Notes: generated by a model from the letters alone, not told the origin. A stretch of 64,000 bases of DNA from Bradyrhizobium sp. CER78 (GCF_029846235.1 NZ_JARVWP010000001.1:434001-498000), one strand, 5' to 3'; positions 8,497 to 17,670 are shown, counted from the stretch's first letter. Translations and numbers: made by a program.

Positions 8497-9645
8497 ATGG
8501 GCAGCGCTGCGTCGTCACTTCCCAGCCCGATCGCGGGCGCATCGGAAAGCGGTCGTCCCAGGCTGACCATCGAGCGCCTGGCGCGGCGGGCCAGGCAGCG
8601 CCGCCAGATCCAATCGATGATCGCCGCCTGCTTCGTGCTCGATGCCGCCGTGCTGCTGATCTACGCGCATACCGGCACCACGTCGGTCCTGGTCGCGGCG
8701 AGCTATGCCCTGACCGGCCTCTTTCTCGTCGCGGTCTATGTGCTGCTCTCGGAGCGCGGCTTTCACGAGCGCTTCCGCGACCACTACCTGGTCGCGCCGC
8801 AATCGGCCGTCAACATGGTGAACCTGCTGGTGTTCACCTACATCGCGCCGGAAGTCGGCGTGCTGTTCCTGTGCAACCTGTTCGTGGTGTTCGGCTTCGG
8901 CGCGCTGCGGACCTCGGCGCGCCAGACCGCTGTTGTCTGGACCATCATGGTGCTGGGCCTCGCTGCGCTGTTTCTCGGAACCGACAAGGCGATCGGGATG
9001 CCGACCGGCACCCGGATCGACCGCCTCGCCACCATGCTGGTATTCGCGCTGACGATCGGGCGCTGCATGTATCTCGGCATCTTCTCGAGCTCGATGCAGC
9101 AATCGCTGTATCAGAGCGGAAAGAAGCTGAAGGAGGCCTACCGGCGCATCGAGGAGCTCGCCGAGCTCGACGAGTTGACCGGCACCTCCAATCGCCGCAG
9201 CATCATGCGGACGCTCGAGGACGAGATCGCGCGGTGCGCCCGCAACGGCAGCTCCTGCGCCGTGGCACTGATCGACCTCGACCATTTCAAGCGCATCAAC
9301 GACGTCTACGGCCATCCCATCGGCGACGAGGCACTGCGCACCTTCGCGATCGGCATGTTCGCCAATCTCCGCAGCATCGACCGCTTCGGCCGCTACGGCG
9401 GCGAGGAATTCCTGCTGGTGCTGCCCGACCTGTCGCAGGATCAGGCGATGCGCGCGCTCGAGCGGCTGCGCGCCATCATCGCCGATCTCGACTGGGGCGC
9501 ATTCTCGCCCGGCATGCGGGTAACGATCTCCGCAGGCGTCACGACGCTCAAGCCGAACGAAAACTCCGACACATTACTTGCCCGCGCCGACGGCGCGCTT
9601 TACGCAGCCAAGGCCAGGGGGCGCAACCGCATCGCCAGCGCCTGA
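8497..9645 (+). CDS. Membrane-bound diguanylate cyclase (GGDEF domain)
   Basis: A 382-residue enzyme that condenses two GTP into cyclic di-GMP. The N-terminal half holds about six hydrophobic segments (roughly 40-62, 66-84, 104-118, 120-137, 145-162, 176-196), an integral-membrane sensor of no named family. A short linker helix (KKLKEAYRRIEELAELD) leads to a GGDEF domain with DELTGTSNRR, DLDHFKRINDVYGH and an active-site GGEEF at 301-305. The allosteric inhibition site RxxD is present as RSID (292-295), five residues before GGEEF, so product feedback is expected. No EAL domain is present. The ATG at 8497 fits the basic pre-membrane segment. The gene stands alone on the plus strand. Confidence 0.93.
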   Translation: MGSAASSLPSPIAGASESGRPRLTIERLARRARQRRQIQSMIAACFVLDAAVLLIYAHTGTTSVLVAASYALTGLFLVAVYVLLSERGFHERFRDHYLVAPQSAVNMVNLLVFTYIAPEVGVLFLCNLFVVFGFGALRTSARQTAVVWTIMVLGLAALFLGTDKAIGMPTGTRIDRLATMLVFALTIGRCMYLGIFSSSMQQSLYQSGKKLKEAYRRIEELAELDELTGTSNRRSIMRTLEDEIARCARNGSSCAVALIDLDHFKRINDVYGHPIGDEALRTFAIGMFANLRSIDRFGRYGGEEFLLVLPDLSQDQAMRALERLRAIIADLDWGAFSPGMRVTISAGVTTLKPNENSDTLLARADGALYAAKARGRNRIASA

Positions 9646-9705
9646 AATCCTTTCATTTCCTATTCGGCGCCGGAGAATCCGTCGCCATCGCTCCAGGACA
9701 GAGTC

Positions 9706-10812
9706 ATGAGTTTGAAGCCCGAGACCGCCCCCGAAAGTCTGCTCGACGAGCTGCAGACGACGCTTGCGCACGGCACCGTCGCACGCCGTGTCGAGACGCT
9801 GCGCCGCGTGACAGACCTCTTCATCAACGGCTCGGTCAACTATTCCAACGAGCAGATCGTGCTGTTCGACGACGTCTTCCAATGCCTGCTCGAGCACATC
9901 GAAAATTCGGCCAAGGCGCTGCTCGCCAACCGCCTCGCCCCGATCGACACCGCGCCGCCGCAGACCATCCGCACCCTCGCATTCGACGATCTGATCGAGG
10001 TCGCAGGCCCGGTGCTGACGCTGTCGCCGCGGCTCGACGACGACACCCTGATCGAGACGGCGCGCAGCAAGAGCCAGGCGCATCTGCTCGCGATCTCCAA
10101 CCGCAAAACGCTGAGCGGCGCCGTCACCGACGTGCTGGTGCTGCGCGGCAATGACGAGGTGATCCAGAGCGCGGTCAACAATCCCGGCGCGGAGTTCACC
10201 GAGCGCGGCTTCACCCGCCTGGTCGGCCGCGCCGAGGGCGACGACAACCTGTCGACCTGTGTCGGCCTGCGCCCGAACATCCCGCGGCATCTCTATCTCA
10301 AGCTGGTCGCGAAGGCCTCCGACGCCGTCAGGCAGCGGCTCGAGGCTGCCAACCCGCAGCAAGCCAAGGAGATCCCGATCGCGGTGAAGGAAGCGACGCG
10401 ACGCGCGCGCTCGGCACCCGCCGCCGTGACGCCGGACACCACGATCGCGCATGCGCTGGTCAAGTCGCTCTACCAGGACGGCCGGCTCGACGAATTCCAG
10501 CTTGCGGCCTTCGCCGAGGCCGGCAAGTTCGACGAGACCAATGCCTCGCTTGCCGCGCTCGCCAATGTCTCGGTCAGCGTCGCCGAGAACATGATGATCG
10601 AAACCCGCGCCGAGGGCGTGATGATACTGGCGAAGGTGTCGGGCCTGTCATGGTCGACGGTGAGATCGATCATCAATCTGCGCGACGACATCTCGGGCGG
10701 TGAGCCGACCGATTTGCAGGCCTGCAAGGACACCTATGAGCGGCTGCGGCCATCGACCGCGCAGCAGGTGCTGCGCTTCCATCGCATGCAGCAATCCGCG
10801 CCCGCGGCCTAA
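9706..10812 (+). CDS. DUF2336 domain-containing protein
   Basis: A 368-residue, all-helical protein that matches DUF2336, a family common in alphaproteobacteria. Features are the N-terminal LLDELQTTLAHGTVARRVETL followed by VTDLFINGS, and HEAT-like helices with the motif ALLANRLAPIDTAPPQTIRT and SKSQAHLLAISNRKTLSGAV. The C-terminal part (RPSTAQQVLRFHRMQQS) is typical. No signal peptide or membrane segment is seen. The function is unknown. The start at 9706 is the first ATG of the open frame, and the gap to the diguanylate cyclase stop is 60 bases on the same strand, so co-transcription is possible. The stop overlaps that of nrsF, which converges. Confidence 0.8.
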   Translation: MSLKPETAPESLLDELQTTLAHGTVARRVETLRRVTDLFINGSVNYSNEQIVLFDDVFQCLLEHIENSAKALLANRLAPIDTAPPQTIRTLAFDDLIEVAGPVLTLSPRLDDDTLIETARSKSQAHLLAISNRKTLSGAVTDVLVLRGNDEVIQSAVNNPGAEFTERGFTRLVGRAEGDDNLSTCVGLRPNIPRHLYLKLVAKASDAVRQRLEAANPQQAKEIPIAVKEATRRARSAPAAVTPDTTIAHALVKSLYQDGRLDEFQLAAFAEAGKFDETNASLAALANVSVSVAENMMIETRAEGVMILAKVSGLSWSTVRSIINLRDDISGGEPTDLQACKDTYERLRPSTAQQVLRFHRMQQSAPAA

Positions 10813-11453
10813 TATCTCAGCGCCCGTTTCCCCATCAACGCGCCGACGCTCGCGACGATCGCGGTCGCCAGCGTGTACCAGGTGGCAACGAACAGCGGCG
10901 AGTCATCGGTGCAGTGCGACGCATAGACGGTGGCCGCGAGGCCTGCGCAGAGCAGGCCCGCCACCGCGCCGGCGACCGCCGGCCGCGCCGGCGCGCCCTG
11001 CCGCAGCCCATACAGCGCGCCGACCAGCAGCGGCAGCGACATCGCGGGGATCGCGGTCATGCACGCCATCGAGTTCTTGCCGATCAGCCGCGTCATCATC
11101 GGCGTGCGCTGCGGCATCATCATCTCGCCGCTGATCGCGGCAACGAGGATGCCGGCGGGAATCAACAGCCACCAGCCGAAGCTGCGCAGCGAGGCTTCCG
11201 GCCGTGACAGATGCAGGCTGACCGCGATGGCCGAAGCGGCGAGCGCCAGCGTCACCGCAAACTTCAGGTCGAAGAACGGATTATGCATCGCGGTCATCAC
11301 GTCGGGCCGCACGCCGAGCTCGGCAAAGAAGATCAAGAGCGAGACCGGCGCCGCCGCCAGCAGCGCCAGCATCAGCGCAAGACCGATCGGGCGCGCACGA
11401 TACGCATTGTCGGCGGCAAGGGTTCGAATGAGTTGATCGGTATCCATGCTCAT
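10809..11453 (-). CDS. nrsF: NrsF/OsrA-type redox-sensing membrane anti-sigma factor (DUF1109)
   Basis: A 214-residue protein with six hydrophobic segments and no zinc motif, the NrsF (DUF1109) architecture. Two cysteines, Cys131 (NSMACMTAI) and Cys181 (YASHCTDDS), match the pair shown to be needed for signal sensing in Caulobacter NrsF; counted from the second methionine they become 129 and 179, as described for OsrA of Bradyrhizobium japonicum. It presumably sequesters the adjacent EcfF sigma factor and releases it on oxidative stress. The ATG at 11453 overlaps the sigma stop as ATGA; an ATG at 11447 is equally good. It converges on the DUF2336 gene with overlapping stop codons. Confidence 0.9.
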   Translation of the reverse strand: MSMDTDQLIRTLAADNAYRARPIGLALMLALLAAAPVSLLIFFAELGVRPDVMTAMHNPFFDLKFAVTLALAASAIAVSLHLSRPEASLRSFGWWLLIPAGILVAAISGEMMMPQRTPMMTRLIGKNSMACMTAIPAMSLPLLVGALYGLRQGAPARPAVAGAVAGLLCAGLAATVYASHCTDDSPLFVATWYTLATAIVASVGALMGKRALRY

Positions 11454-11995
11454 CGGTCCCGTAATTTCGTAGTGAGACTCGCAAGCCCGCGATGCAGCGC
11501 GACCCGCACCGCGCCCTCGGTCATCGAGAATTTCGCCGCAGTATCCTTGATCGAGGCGCTGTCGACCGCAATCGATTGCAGCACGTCGCGCTGCCGCGCC
11601 GGCAAGGCCTGCAGCTGGGCGGTGACCTCGCTGGGCGATGCTGTCGGCTCCGGCGTTTCCCCCGGCAGCGTCTCGGCGAAGTCATCGATGTTGACGAAGA
11701 TGCGCTTGCCGCGGCGGCGCAGCGCGTCGATCAGCTTGTTGCGTGCGATCGCGAACAGCCACGGCGCGAACGGGGCGTTCGCATCCCAGGTCTGTCGCTT
11801 CAAATGCACCGCCAACAAGATGTCCTGCACGATGTCCTCGGACTGATCGACCGGTTGTCCCGCGCGCGCCAGGCCACGTCGCGCCGCGGCACGGAGTACC
11901 GGCGTGATGGCCTTGAGCAGGCGATGATACGCCGCGTCATCGCCAGAAATGGCCGACCGCATCAGGTCGGTCCATTCATCCTCACGTTCGCGCAC
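11450..11995 (-). CDS. ecfF: ECF sigma factor, SigF/EcfF type
   Basis: A 181-residue ECF sigma factor with region 2 (MRSAISGDDAAYHRLLKAIT, QSEDIVQDILLAVHLKRQTW, WLFAIARNKLIDALRRRGKR) and region 4 (LPARQRDVLQSIAVDSASIK, KFSMTEGAVRVALHRGLASL). It is paired with an NrsF-type anti-sigma gene by a 4-base overlap, which places it with Caulobacter SigF and Bradyrhizobium EcfF, factors that respond to oxidative stress. A GTG at 11995 is chosen because AGGAG lies 5 bases before it and the residues MREREDEWTDLM extend region 2 in the expected way; an ATG at 11962 would truncate that helix. Target genes are not evident in the window apart from its own operon. Confidence 0.85.
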   Translation of the reverse strand: MREREDEWTDLMRSAISGDDAAYHRLLKAITPVLRAAARRGLARAGQPVDQSEDIVQDILLAVHLKRQTWDANAPFAPWLFAIARNKLIDALRRRGKRIFVNIDDFAETLPGETPEPTASPSEVTAQLQALPARQRDVLQSIAVDSASIKDTAAKFSMTEGAVRVALHRGLASLTTKLRDR

Positions 11996-12321
11996 GCAGG
12001 CTCCTGAATTGCAATTCGGCCGATCTTTCAGTTCGTTACGCGGCCAGCCAAGAATATCACGAATTCGTGATCGCGATCCTCCGGTCAGGCCGCGCCGGAG
12101 ATCGGGCGCAAAGAATCGCTCCGGCGGGTTTCCAGACACCACGGCTCATAACACCGATCGGTCCCACAAGCATCGGGGTGCCGTAGCCGATCACCCGCTG
12201 GGACGAAATTGCCCAGCTTTTGCCCCCTGAGGCCCGAAGATTCCCTTTTTTTGCCCCGGTGTGGACACGCAGCGGGGTCTCATTTCGGCTTTGGGACGGG
12301 CGAAATGGGGAGATCATCAGA
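11996..12321. other. Divergent intergenic region (326 bases) between ecfF and an envelope protein gene
   Basis: Apart from the candidate ecfF promoter nothing definite is seen. A T/C-rich run CCCTTTTTTTGCCCC near 12242 and the ribosome site before 12322 belong to the plus-strand gene. Short open frames here lack support. Confidence 0.45.
12013..12039 (-). promoter_or_regulatory. Candidate SigF/EcfF-type autoregulatory promoter
   Basis: On the minus strand GTAACG (12039-12034) is followed after 15 bases by CGAATT (12018-12013), close to the GTAAC/CGAA motif reported for SigF of Caulobacter. It lies directly upstream of the ecfF ribosome site, which would make the leader very short. Weak evidence. 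Confidence 0.3.
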
Positions 12322-13008
12322 ATGAAGATCAAAGCCAATGGGCGCTTGGCCTTGATGGTCGCGACAGGGCTGACCGGGCTTGCCATGTGTCTCGCTGTTC
12401 CGTTGCCGGCGCATGCGGCCGGTTCGGACGCATCGGCAACGAAATCCGACAACGCAACGACCGATAAGTCCGCGCAACAGAGTTCGCGGCATGTCCGGCG
12501 CCATGCGCGCCACAGCTCCTCCAAGACCGCTGACAAGTCGGCCGACAAATCCGAGAGCAAGAAGACGGCCAGCAAGGATGCCGGAAGCGTGACGTCGGCC
12601 GGCATGCCGGCCACGGTCGCCAATGCCAATGCGGAGCTGACATCCGGAGACGGCAATGCGAGTACCCCACCCGCCAGCGTCAATCCGGTGCTGGCCGCCT
12701 CCGACAAGCCCACCGACACGCAACCCGACGGCAGCGTGGTCGCATCCGACCAGCTCAACGACCTCGACCGGGCCCTGCAGCAGGAGCAGCCGGCGGAACA
12801 AGCGCAACCGGTTCAGCCACAGACCGCCCAGCAGGAGGCGCCGGCTGTGCAGCCGCTACCTGCCGCTGCAGCGGCACCCAAGCCGGCGCCGGTTCTGGCC
12901 AGCAGCGACAGCGCGAGCTGGGACCAGACCTCGCTGATCGGCAAGATCTTCATCGGCTTCGGCGCCCTGCTCACGGTGGCCTCCGCCGCGCGGATGTTCA
13001 TGGCCTAG
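12322..13008 (+). CDS. Exported Ala/Gln/Pro-rich low-complexity protein, function unknown
   Basis: A 228-residue protein not assigned to a family. It starts MKIKANGRLALMVATGLTGL and has a signal peptide ending near LPAHAAGSD. A basic and Ser-rich segment follows (HVRRHARHSSSKTADKSADK), then long Ala/Gln/Pro-rich stretches (EQPAEQAQPVQPQTAQQE), and finally a hydrophobic C-terminal helix (SLIGKIFIGFGALLTVASAA) followed by RMFMA. The layout suggests a periplasmic, intrinsically disordered protein that may be anchored by its C-terminus. The ATG at 12322 directly precedes the signal sequence. It is divergent from ecfF; whether it belongs to that regulon is unknown. Confidence 0.65.
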   Translation: MKIKANGRLALMVATGLTGLAMCLAVPLPAHAAGSDASATKSDNATTDKSAQQSSRHVRRHARHSSSKTADKSADKSESKKTASKDAGSVTSAGMPATVANANAELTSGDGNASTPPASVNPVLAASDKPTDTQPDGSVVASDQLNDLDRALQQEQPAEQAQPVQPQTAQQEAPAVQPLPAAAAAPKPAPVLASSDSASWDQTSLIGKIFIGFGALLTVASAARMFMA

Positions 13009-13134
13009 CCGAGGCGCCTGCGGCTTGCGGCGCTGGGTAGCGCCGCACCGCGGCCCAAAGCCTCGCTTCAGCCACTTGAAGCGCATCCCGCCAGCAGGCA
13101 CATTGCCCGCCAAATCAGGCACGGGGTTTGCGTC

Positions 13135-13914
13135 ATGGCTACGTTCGAATTCATCATCGTCGAAAGCAAGGGACCGGTTGGCGTCATCACGCTGAACCGG
13201 CCGAAAATGCTGAATGCGCTGTCGTTCGGCGTGTTCCGCGAGATCGCCGCGGCGGTCGACGATCTCGAGGCCGACGACAAGATCGGCTGCATCCTGATCA
13301 CCGGCAGCGAGAAGGCCTTCGCAGCCGGCGCCGACATCAAGGAGATGCAGCCGAAGGGCTTCATCGACATGTTCAACAGCGACTTCACCGCCATCGGCGG
13401 CGACCGCGTCGCCCGTTGCCGCAAGCCGACCATCGCGGCGGTCGCGGGTTACGCGCTCGGCGGCGGCTGCGAGCTCGCGATGATGTGCGACATCATCATC
13501 GCCGCCGACACCGCCAAGTTCGGCCAGCCGGAAATCACCCTCGGCACCATCCCGGGCATCGGCGGCACGCAGCGCCTGACCCGCGCGATCGGCAAGTCGA
13601 AGGCAATGGACCTCTGTCTCACCGGACGGATGATGGATGCGGCGGAAGCCGAGCGCTCGGGCCTGGTGTCGCGGATCGTTCCGGCCGACAAGTTGCAGGA
13701 AGAAGCACTCGCCGCCGCCGAGAAGATCGCCTCGATGTCGCGTCCGGCCGCCGCGATGGCCAAGGAAGCCATCAACCGCGCGTTCGAGACGCCGCTTTCG
13801 GAGGGCATGAATGTCGAGCGCAACCTGTTCCACTCGACCTTCGCGCTCGAGGATCGCTCCGAGGGCATGGCGGCCTTCATCGAGAAGCGCAAGCCGGTCA
13901 ACAAGAACCGCTAA
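13135..13914 (+). CDS. Enoyl-CoA hydratase (crotonase family)
   Basis: A 259-residue crotonase that hydrates 2-trans-enoyl-CoA in beta-oxidation. Both catalytic glutamates are visible: Glu113 in [11 protein letters not shown] and Glu133 in [13 protein letters not shown], equivalent to Glu144 and Glu164 of rat mitochondrial crotonase. The oxyanion-hole segment [13 protein letters not shown] is also intact. The very high resemblance to mitochondrial ECHS1 in this core supports a true short-chain enoyl-CoA hydratase rather than another crotonase activity. The ATG at 13135 gives the normal length. It stands alone on the plus strand, and its stop codon lies inside the first arm of a dispersed palindromic repeat that may act as terminator. 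Confidence 0.93.
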   Translation: MATFEFIIVESKGPVGVITLNRPKMLNALSFGVFREIAAAVDDLEADDKIGCILITGSEKAFAAGADIKEMQPKGFIDMFNSDFTAIGGDRVARCRKPTIAAVAGYALGGGCELAMMCDIIIAADTAKFGQPEITLGTIPGIGGTQRLTRAIGKSKAMDLCLTGRMMDAAEAERSGLVSRIVPADKLQEEALAAAEKIASMSRPAAAMAKEAINRAFETPLSEGMNVERNLFHSTFALEDRSEGMAAFIEKRKPVNKNR

Positions 13915-14010
13915 AGCGCGATGAGATCAGGTTGAAACGTCATCGCGCTTTAGCTTTTTGTTTGCGCATGACCTCATTGGAAAACCGCTTCGCACTTTTC
14001 CGGATCATGT
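13913..14010 (+). repeat. Dispersed palindromic repeat; also a possible terminator of the crotonase gene
   Basis: Arms AAAGCGCGATGA (13913-13924) and TCATCGCGCTTT (13940-13951) form a perfect 12-bp stem followed by AGCTTTTTG. The rest (to 14010) carries GGAAAACCGCTTC and TTTTCCGGATCATG, which recur at 24672-24773. The element covers the crotonase stop and the C-terminal codons and stop of the convergent CoA hydrolase. Confidence 0.85.
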
Positions 14011-15872
14011 GTTGCTCCCCGGCTCCGTTGCAGTGCCGCGGTGACGAGCGCGCGATAGGCGCGCTCGGCAAAATGCGTCGGCTTGTCGAGACCGAGCCGC
14101 GCCAGGCATTCGCCGTCGGCGGCATCGGGCGGATGCCGCATCCCCTGCCACAGCAGGCCGGCGAGTTGCAGCGGCGTGCGCTGCGCCTGCTGCAAGATCT
14201 GCAGCGCCGGAATCAGCCGTTGCTCGACGTCGGTGAAATCACTGCCGAACGGGAATGACGGCAGCAGGCCCGCTTCGCGCGCGGGCTTCAGCGCAGCGCT
14301 GATCCGCTCCGGATAGTTCTCGCGGTGAGCGGCCGGGATTTCGTGATCACGCGGCAGCTTGCCGGCATCCTTGGCCTGCCGCATCAGCTCGCTTTGGAAA
14401 CGCGAGTCCGACACCTCCAGCATCGCGGCGATCACGCCCGCATCGGATTTTCCACGCGTATCCGCGACCCCATACTCGGTGACGAAGATATCGCGCAGGT
14501 GACGCGGGATGGTCTCGTGGCCATAGGACCAACGGATGTTCGACTGCGCCTGCCTGCCGGATTGATGGGTTGCCTCCAGTGCCAGCACCGAACGTGCGCC
14601 CTCGAGCGCGAACGCCTGCGCCACGAAATTGTACTGGCCGCCGACACCGCTCACGACCTGGCCGTTGTCGAGCCCGTCGGAGATTGCAGCGCCCAGCAGC
14701 GTCGCCATCATCGCATTGTTGACGAAGCGCGCATCGACACGGGCGCGGCGCTTGCCTTCCTCGTCGCCGAAGATCTCGTTGGTGAAGGACACAGGCATCA
14801 TCTGGATTTGTGCCAGCTGCTCGGGCCCCATCTCGCGCAGCGCCCGATAGAACGATTGCGGTCCGAGGAAGAATGCGCCGTGCAGGACCACGCCGCCAAT
14901 GTCGCGCGTGAGGATGCCGGCGTCGATCAGCCCGAGGAACGCCTCGAACAACATCTCGCTGACGCCATAGAGGCCCTTCTCGAACGGCCCGGTCTTGGCC
15001 GCCGCGGACTGTGCGGTGCCGGGCGCAAGGCGCTGCATGATGCCGTGGAATTGGGCGTTGTCGCGGTGGCGGACCACGAGGCCCTGTGCCAGCGCATCGC
15101 CGACCTGCCCGATGCCGATCTGCAGCGTGCCGCCATCGCGCACCAGACCGGCGGCATGCAATCCGATCGCATATTTGGTGTCGCTGATCGGCTCGGACGG
15201 CGGCGCGAACAGCGGGAAATCGGTGTCGGGACTATCGAGCACCGCGGCGAATTCATCCGCCGGCAGATCGCCGGGTCCGGGCATGAACGGAAGCTCGGAA
15301 TTGACCTGGCCGACCAGCTTGAATGACGCCCGTCCCTGCGCACGAGCGCGCAGCACGTCGAGCGTCGTGTCGGTGTTGCAGCTCAGGCTATAGCGCGGCA
15401 CGCCGTCGACGACGCGCTTGGCGACCAACTGGGGAACGACATTCAGTCCGCGCGACAGCAGGTACGACGCGGCGTGGGTGTAATTCGCGGAAATGTAGTG
15501 CTGCTGCGCAAAGGGCTGATACAGCCACTGCCCCGCGAGGAAGAAGAACTCGATCACCTTGATGTTGGGCGGAAGCGCGCCGCGATGCAGCGCATCGGCA
15601 TAAGCGAGATCGGGGTAACCGCCGAACAGGCGATCGATCACCGGACCGATGAAGCGTTGTTCGAGCAGGCTCTTCGGCTTCGGCTTTTCCAGCGTCAACG
15701 CGGAGAACAGCGTCAAGTTGATGGAGCGGTCGGCCACCGCCCGCGCATACAGCGCGTTGACTATGTGGTTGGCCTTGCCGAGGCCGAGCGGCAGCCCGAC
15801 CACCAGTTCGGTTCCGACGTCACGAATGATGTGCTCCGCGATCGCCTCGGGGTCGGAGAACAATATGGGCAT
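13974..15872 (-). CDS. Acetyl-CoA hydrolase/transferase family protein
   Basis: A 632-residue protein of the acetyl-CoA hydrolase/CoA-transferase family. The first domain starts MPILFSDPEAIAEHIIRDVG and contains VVGLPLGLGKANHIVNAL. The C-terminal domain carries IGIGQVGDALAQGLVVRH, GVVLHGAFFLGP, VSFTNEIFG, SGVGGQYNFVAQAFALEGA, IVTEYG-like FVTEYGVADTRGK and a helical tail. It is longer than the usual 430-540 residues because of the N-terminal part and tail. The last residues (HDPEKCEAVFQ) and the TGA stop are encoded by a dispersed palindromic repeat, so the original C-terminus was probably replaced. The ATG at 15872 precedes the conserved start. Whether it is a hydrolase or a transferase cannot be told from sequence. 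Confidence 0.82.
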   Translation of the reverse strand: MPILFSDPEAIAEHIIRDVGTELVVGLPLGLGKANHIVNALYARAVADRSINLTLFSALTLEKPKPKSLLEQRFIGPVIDRLFGGYPDLAYADALHRGALPPNIKVIEFFFLAGQWLYQPFAQQHYISANYTHAASYLLSRGLNVVPQLVAKRVVDGVPRYSLSCNTDTTLDVLRARAQGRASFKLVGQVNSELPFMPGPGDLPADEFAAVLDSPDTDFPLFAPPSEPISDTKYAIGLHAAGLVRDGGTLQIGIGQVGDALAQGLVVRHRDNAQFHGIMQRLAPGTAQSAAAKTGPFEKGLYGVSEMLFEAFLGLIDAGILTRDIGGVVLHGAFFLGPQSFYRALREMGPEQLAQIQMMPVSFTNEIFGDEEGKRRARVDARFVNNAMMATLLGAAISDGLDNGQVVSGVGGQYNFVAQAFALEGARSVLALEATHQSGRQAQSNIRWSYGHETIPRHLRDIFVTEYGVADTRGKSDAGVIAAMLEVSDSRFQSELMRQAKDAGKLPRDHEIPAAHRENYPERISAALKPAREAGLLPSFPFGSDFTDVEQRLIPALQILQQAQRTPLQLAGLLWQGMRHPPDAADGECLARLGLDKPTHFAERAYRALVTAALQRSRGATHDPEKCEAVFQ

Positions 15873-16101
15873 CAGCAATGGACCCGGCGGAGACAGTGGA
15901 TAACCGGCGCCGCGGAATCGGCGCCCGGCCAATCGAATCTATACTTCATATGACAGCTACGTTCGCCTGTGACGAACCGGCAACAGACAACAGCCGAAAT
16001 GATGTGCAGATGTCGTGCGGCGGTTTGCCTGTGGCCGCGCCGCCCCGTAAACAGGTAGATGTGTCGGCGGCGTCGGCGGAGGCGGACTGCCGGGGTTTGG
16101 T

Positions 16102-17532
16102 GTGCGGGATCACATGGTTGAGCGTGCCGCTGATATTGGCGACGTAGCGAGGCGCGTGCTTTTGTCGGGCATCGGCCTTGGCGCCTTGGTATGCGCGCTG
16201 CTGGCTGACTCCCCTGCCCGCGCCGAGAGCCTGCCGGACGCGCTGGTCAAGGCCTATCAGACTAATCCGCAGCTCAACGCCGAGCGGGCGCGCCAGCGTG
16301 CGACCGACGAGAACGTGCCACAGGCGCTGGCCGGCTACCGTCCCCAGGTCGCGGCCAGCCTGTCGGCCGGCTTGCAGGCGGTGCGCGACCAATTGCCCGG
16401 AAACGTCCTCCAGACCGCGACGCTACGGCCCTGGCAGATCGGCTTGACCGTCACCCAGACTCTGTTCAACGGTTTTAAGACCGCCAACAGTGTCCGCGTC
16501 GCCGAGTTGCAGGTCCAGTCCGGCCGCGAGGCGCTGCGCAATGTCGGCCAGGGCGTGCTGCTCGACGCCGTCACCGCCTACACCAACGTGCTGGCCAACC
16601 AGACCCTGGTGGAGGCGCAGCGGTCCAACGTCGCCTTCCTGAAGGAGACCCAGGCGATCACGCAGCGCCGCCTCAATGCCGGCGATGTCACCCCGACCGA
16701 TACCGCCCAGGCCGAGGCCCGGCTCAACCGCGGTCTCGCCGATCTCAACGCCGCCGAGGTCAACTACGCGGTCAGCCAGGCGACCTATGCGCAGGTGGTC
16801 GGCAACCCGCCGTCGCAATTGCGGCCAGCCGACACCACCGACCGGCTGTTGCCGCGCAGCCGCGAGGATGCGATCGCGCTTGCGCTGCGCGAGCACCCGG
16901 CTGTGACCGCGGCCGGCTTCGATGTCGACGTCGCCTCGACCTCGATCCGCGTCGCCGAGAGCAGCCTGATGCCGAACATCACCGTACAGGGCAGCGTCAG
17001 CAAAAATCGAGATTCCGACACGTCGCTCAGCACGTTCGGAACCGATCAGGCCTCGGTGATCGGACAGATCACGCAACCGATCTATGACGGCGGCACTGCA
17101 GCCTCGCAGACCCGGCAGGCCAAGGAAGTGGCGGCGCAGAGCCGCCTCGTGCTCGACCAGGTCCGCAATCAGGCCAAGACCGCCGTGGTCAGTGCATGGG
17201 TCGCCAATGAAGGCGCCAAGATCGCGGTGTCGGCCTCCGAGTCCGAGGTGAAGGCCGCCGAGGTCGCGCTAGCCGGCGTGCAGAAGGAAGCCGCCGGCGG
17301 CCAACGCACCACGGTCGACGTGCTCAACGCCCAGCAGGATTTGATCACGGCACGGGCCCGTCTGATCGGCGCGCAGCGCGACCGCGTAATCGCCTCCTAC
17401 ACATTGCTCAGCGCGATCGGACGCCTCGACGTCAAGACGCTCAATCTCAAGACGCCCGACTACCTGCCCGAGGTGCACTACCATCAGGTGCGCGACGCCT
17501 GGCACGGCCTGCGCACGCCGTCGGGACAATAG
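16102..17532 (+). CDS. TolC-family outer-membrane efflux protein
   Basis: A 476-residue protein with a signal peptide (about 20-41, ending SPARAES) and the two-fold repeated TolC architecture: LPDALVKAYQTNPQLNAERA, then GLTVTQTLFNGFKTANSVRV, followed by a second half with DAIALALREHPAVTAAGFDV, IGQITQPIYDGGTAASQTRQ and long helices (VLNAQQDLITARARLIGAQR). It would form the trimeric outer-membrane channel for a type I secretion or RND system. The start is a GTG at 16102 or an ATG at 16114; the ribosome site does not decide. It is divergent from the CoA hydrolase and is not in an operon with the RND genes 1-5 kb away, although it could serve them. Confidence 0.9.
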   Translation: MRDHMVERAADIGDVARRVLLSGIGLGALVCALLADSPARAESLPDALVKAYQTNPQLNAERARQRATDENVPQALAGYRPQVAASLSAGLQAVRDQLPGNVLQTATLRPWQIGLTVTQTLFNGFKTANSVRVAELQVQSGREALRNVGQGVLLDAVTAYTNVLANQTLVEAQRSNVAFLKETQAITQRRLNAGDVTPTDTAQAEARLNRGLADLNAAEVNYAVSQATYAQVVGNPPSQLRPADTTDRLLPRSREDAIALALREHPAVTAAGFDVDVASTSIRVAESSLMPNITVQGSVSKNRDSDTSLSTFGTDQASVIGQITQPIYDGGTAASQTRQAKEVAAQSRLVLDQVRNQAKTAVVSAWVANEGAKIAVSASESEVKAAEVALAGVQKEAAGGQRTTVDVLNAQQDLITARARLIGAQRDRVIASYTLLSAIGRLDVKTLNLKTPDYLPEVHYHQVRDAWHGLRTPSGQ

Positions 17533-17670
17533 GCCTCGTGGAACCGGTCGCAGCGCGAACCGGCCCTTTCCGCCCGCTCTCACCGCCGATAGTCTCCGCG
17601 CCCGCCGGCAACCAATAATGCCGGTGCGCGGACTAAGCGCATAACAGCCGAGCACGCAGGGAGACGTCCA

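Noticed and set aside
8178..8570. Minus-strand open frame spanning the sigma/diguanylate cyclase gap
   Set aside because: It overlaps the start of the well-supported diguanylate cyclase gene and has no ribosome site or family features.
11419..11440. GGTTCGAATGA resembling a tRNA T-loop
   Set aside because: It lies inside the coding start of nrsF and no acceptor or anticodon stems can be built around it.
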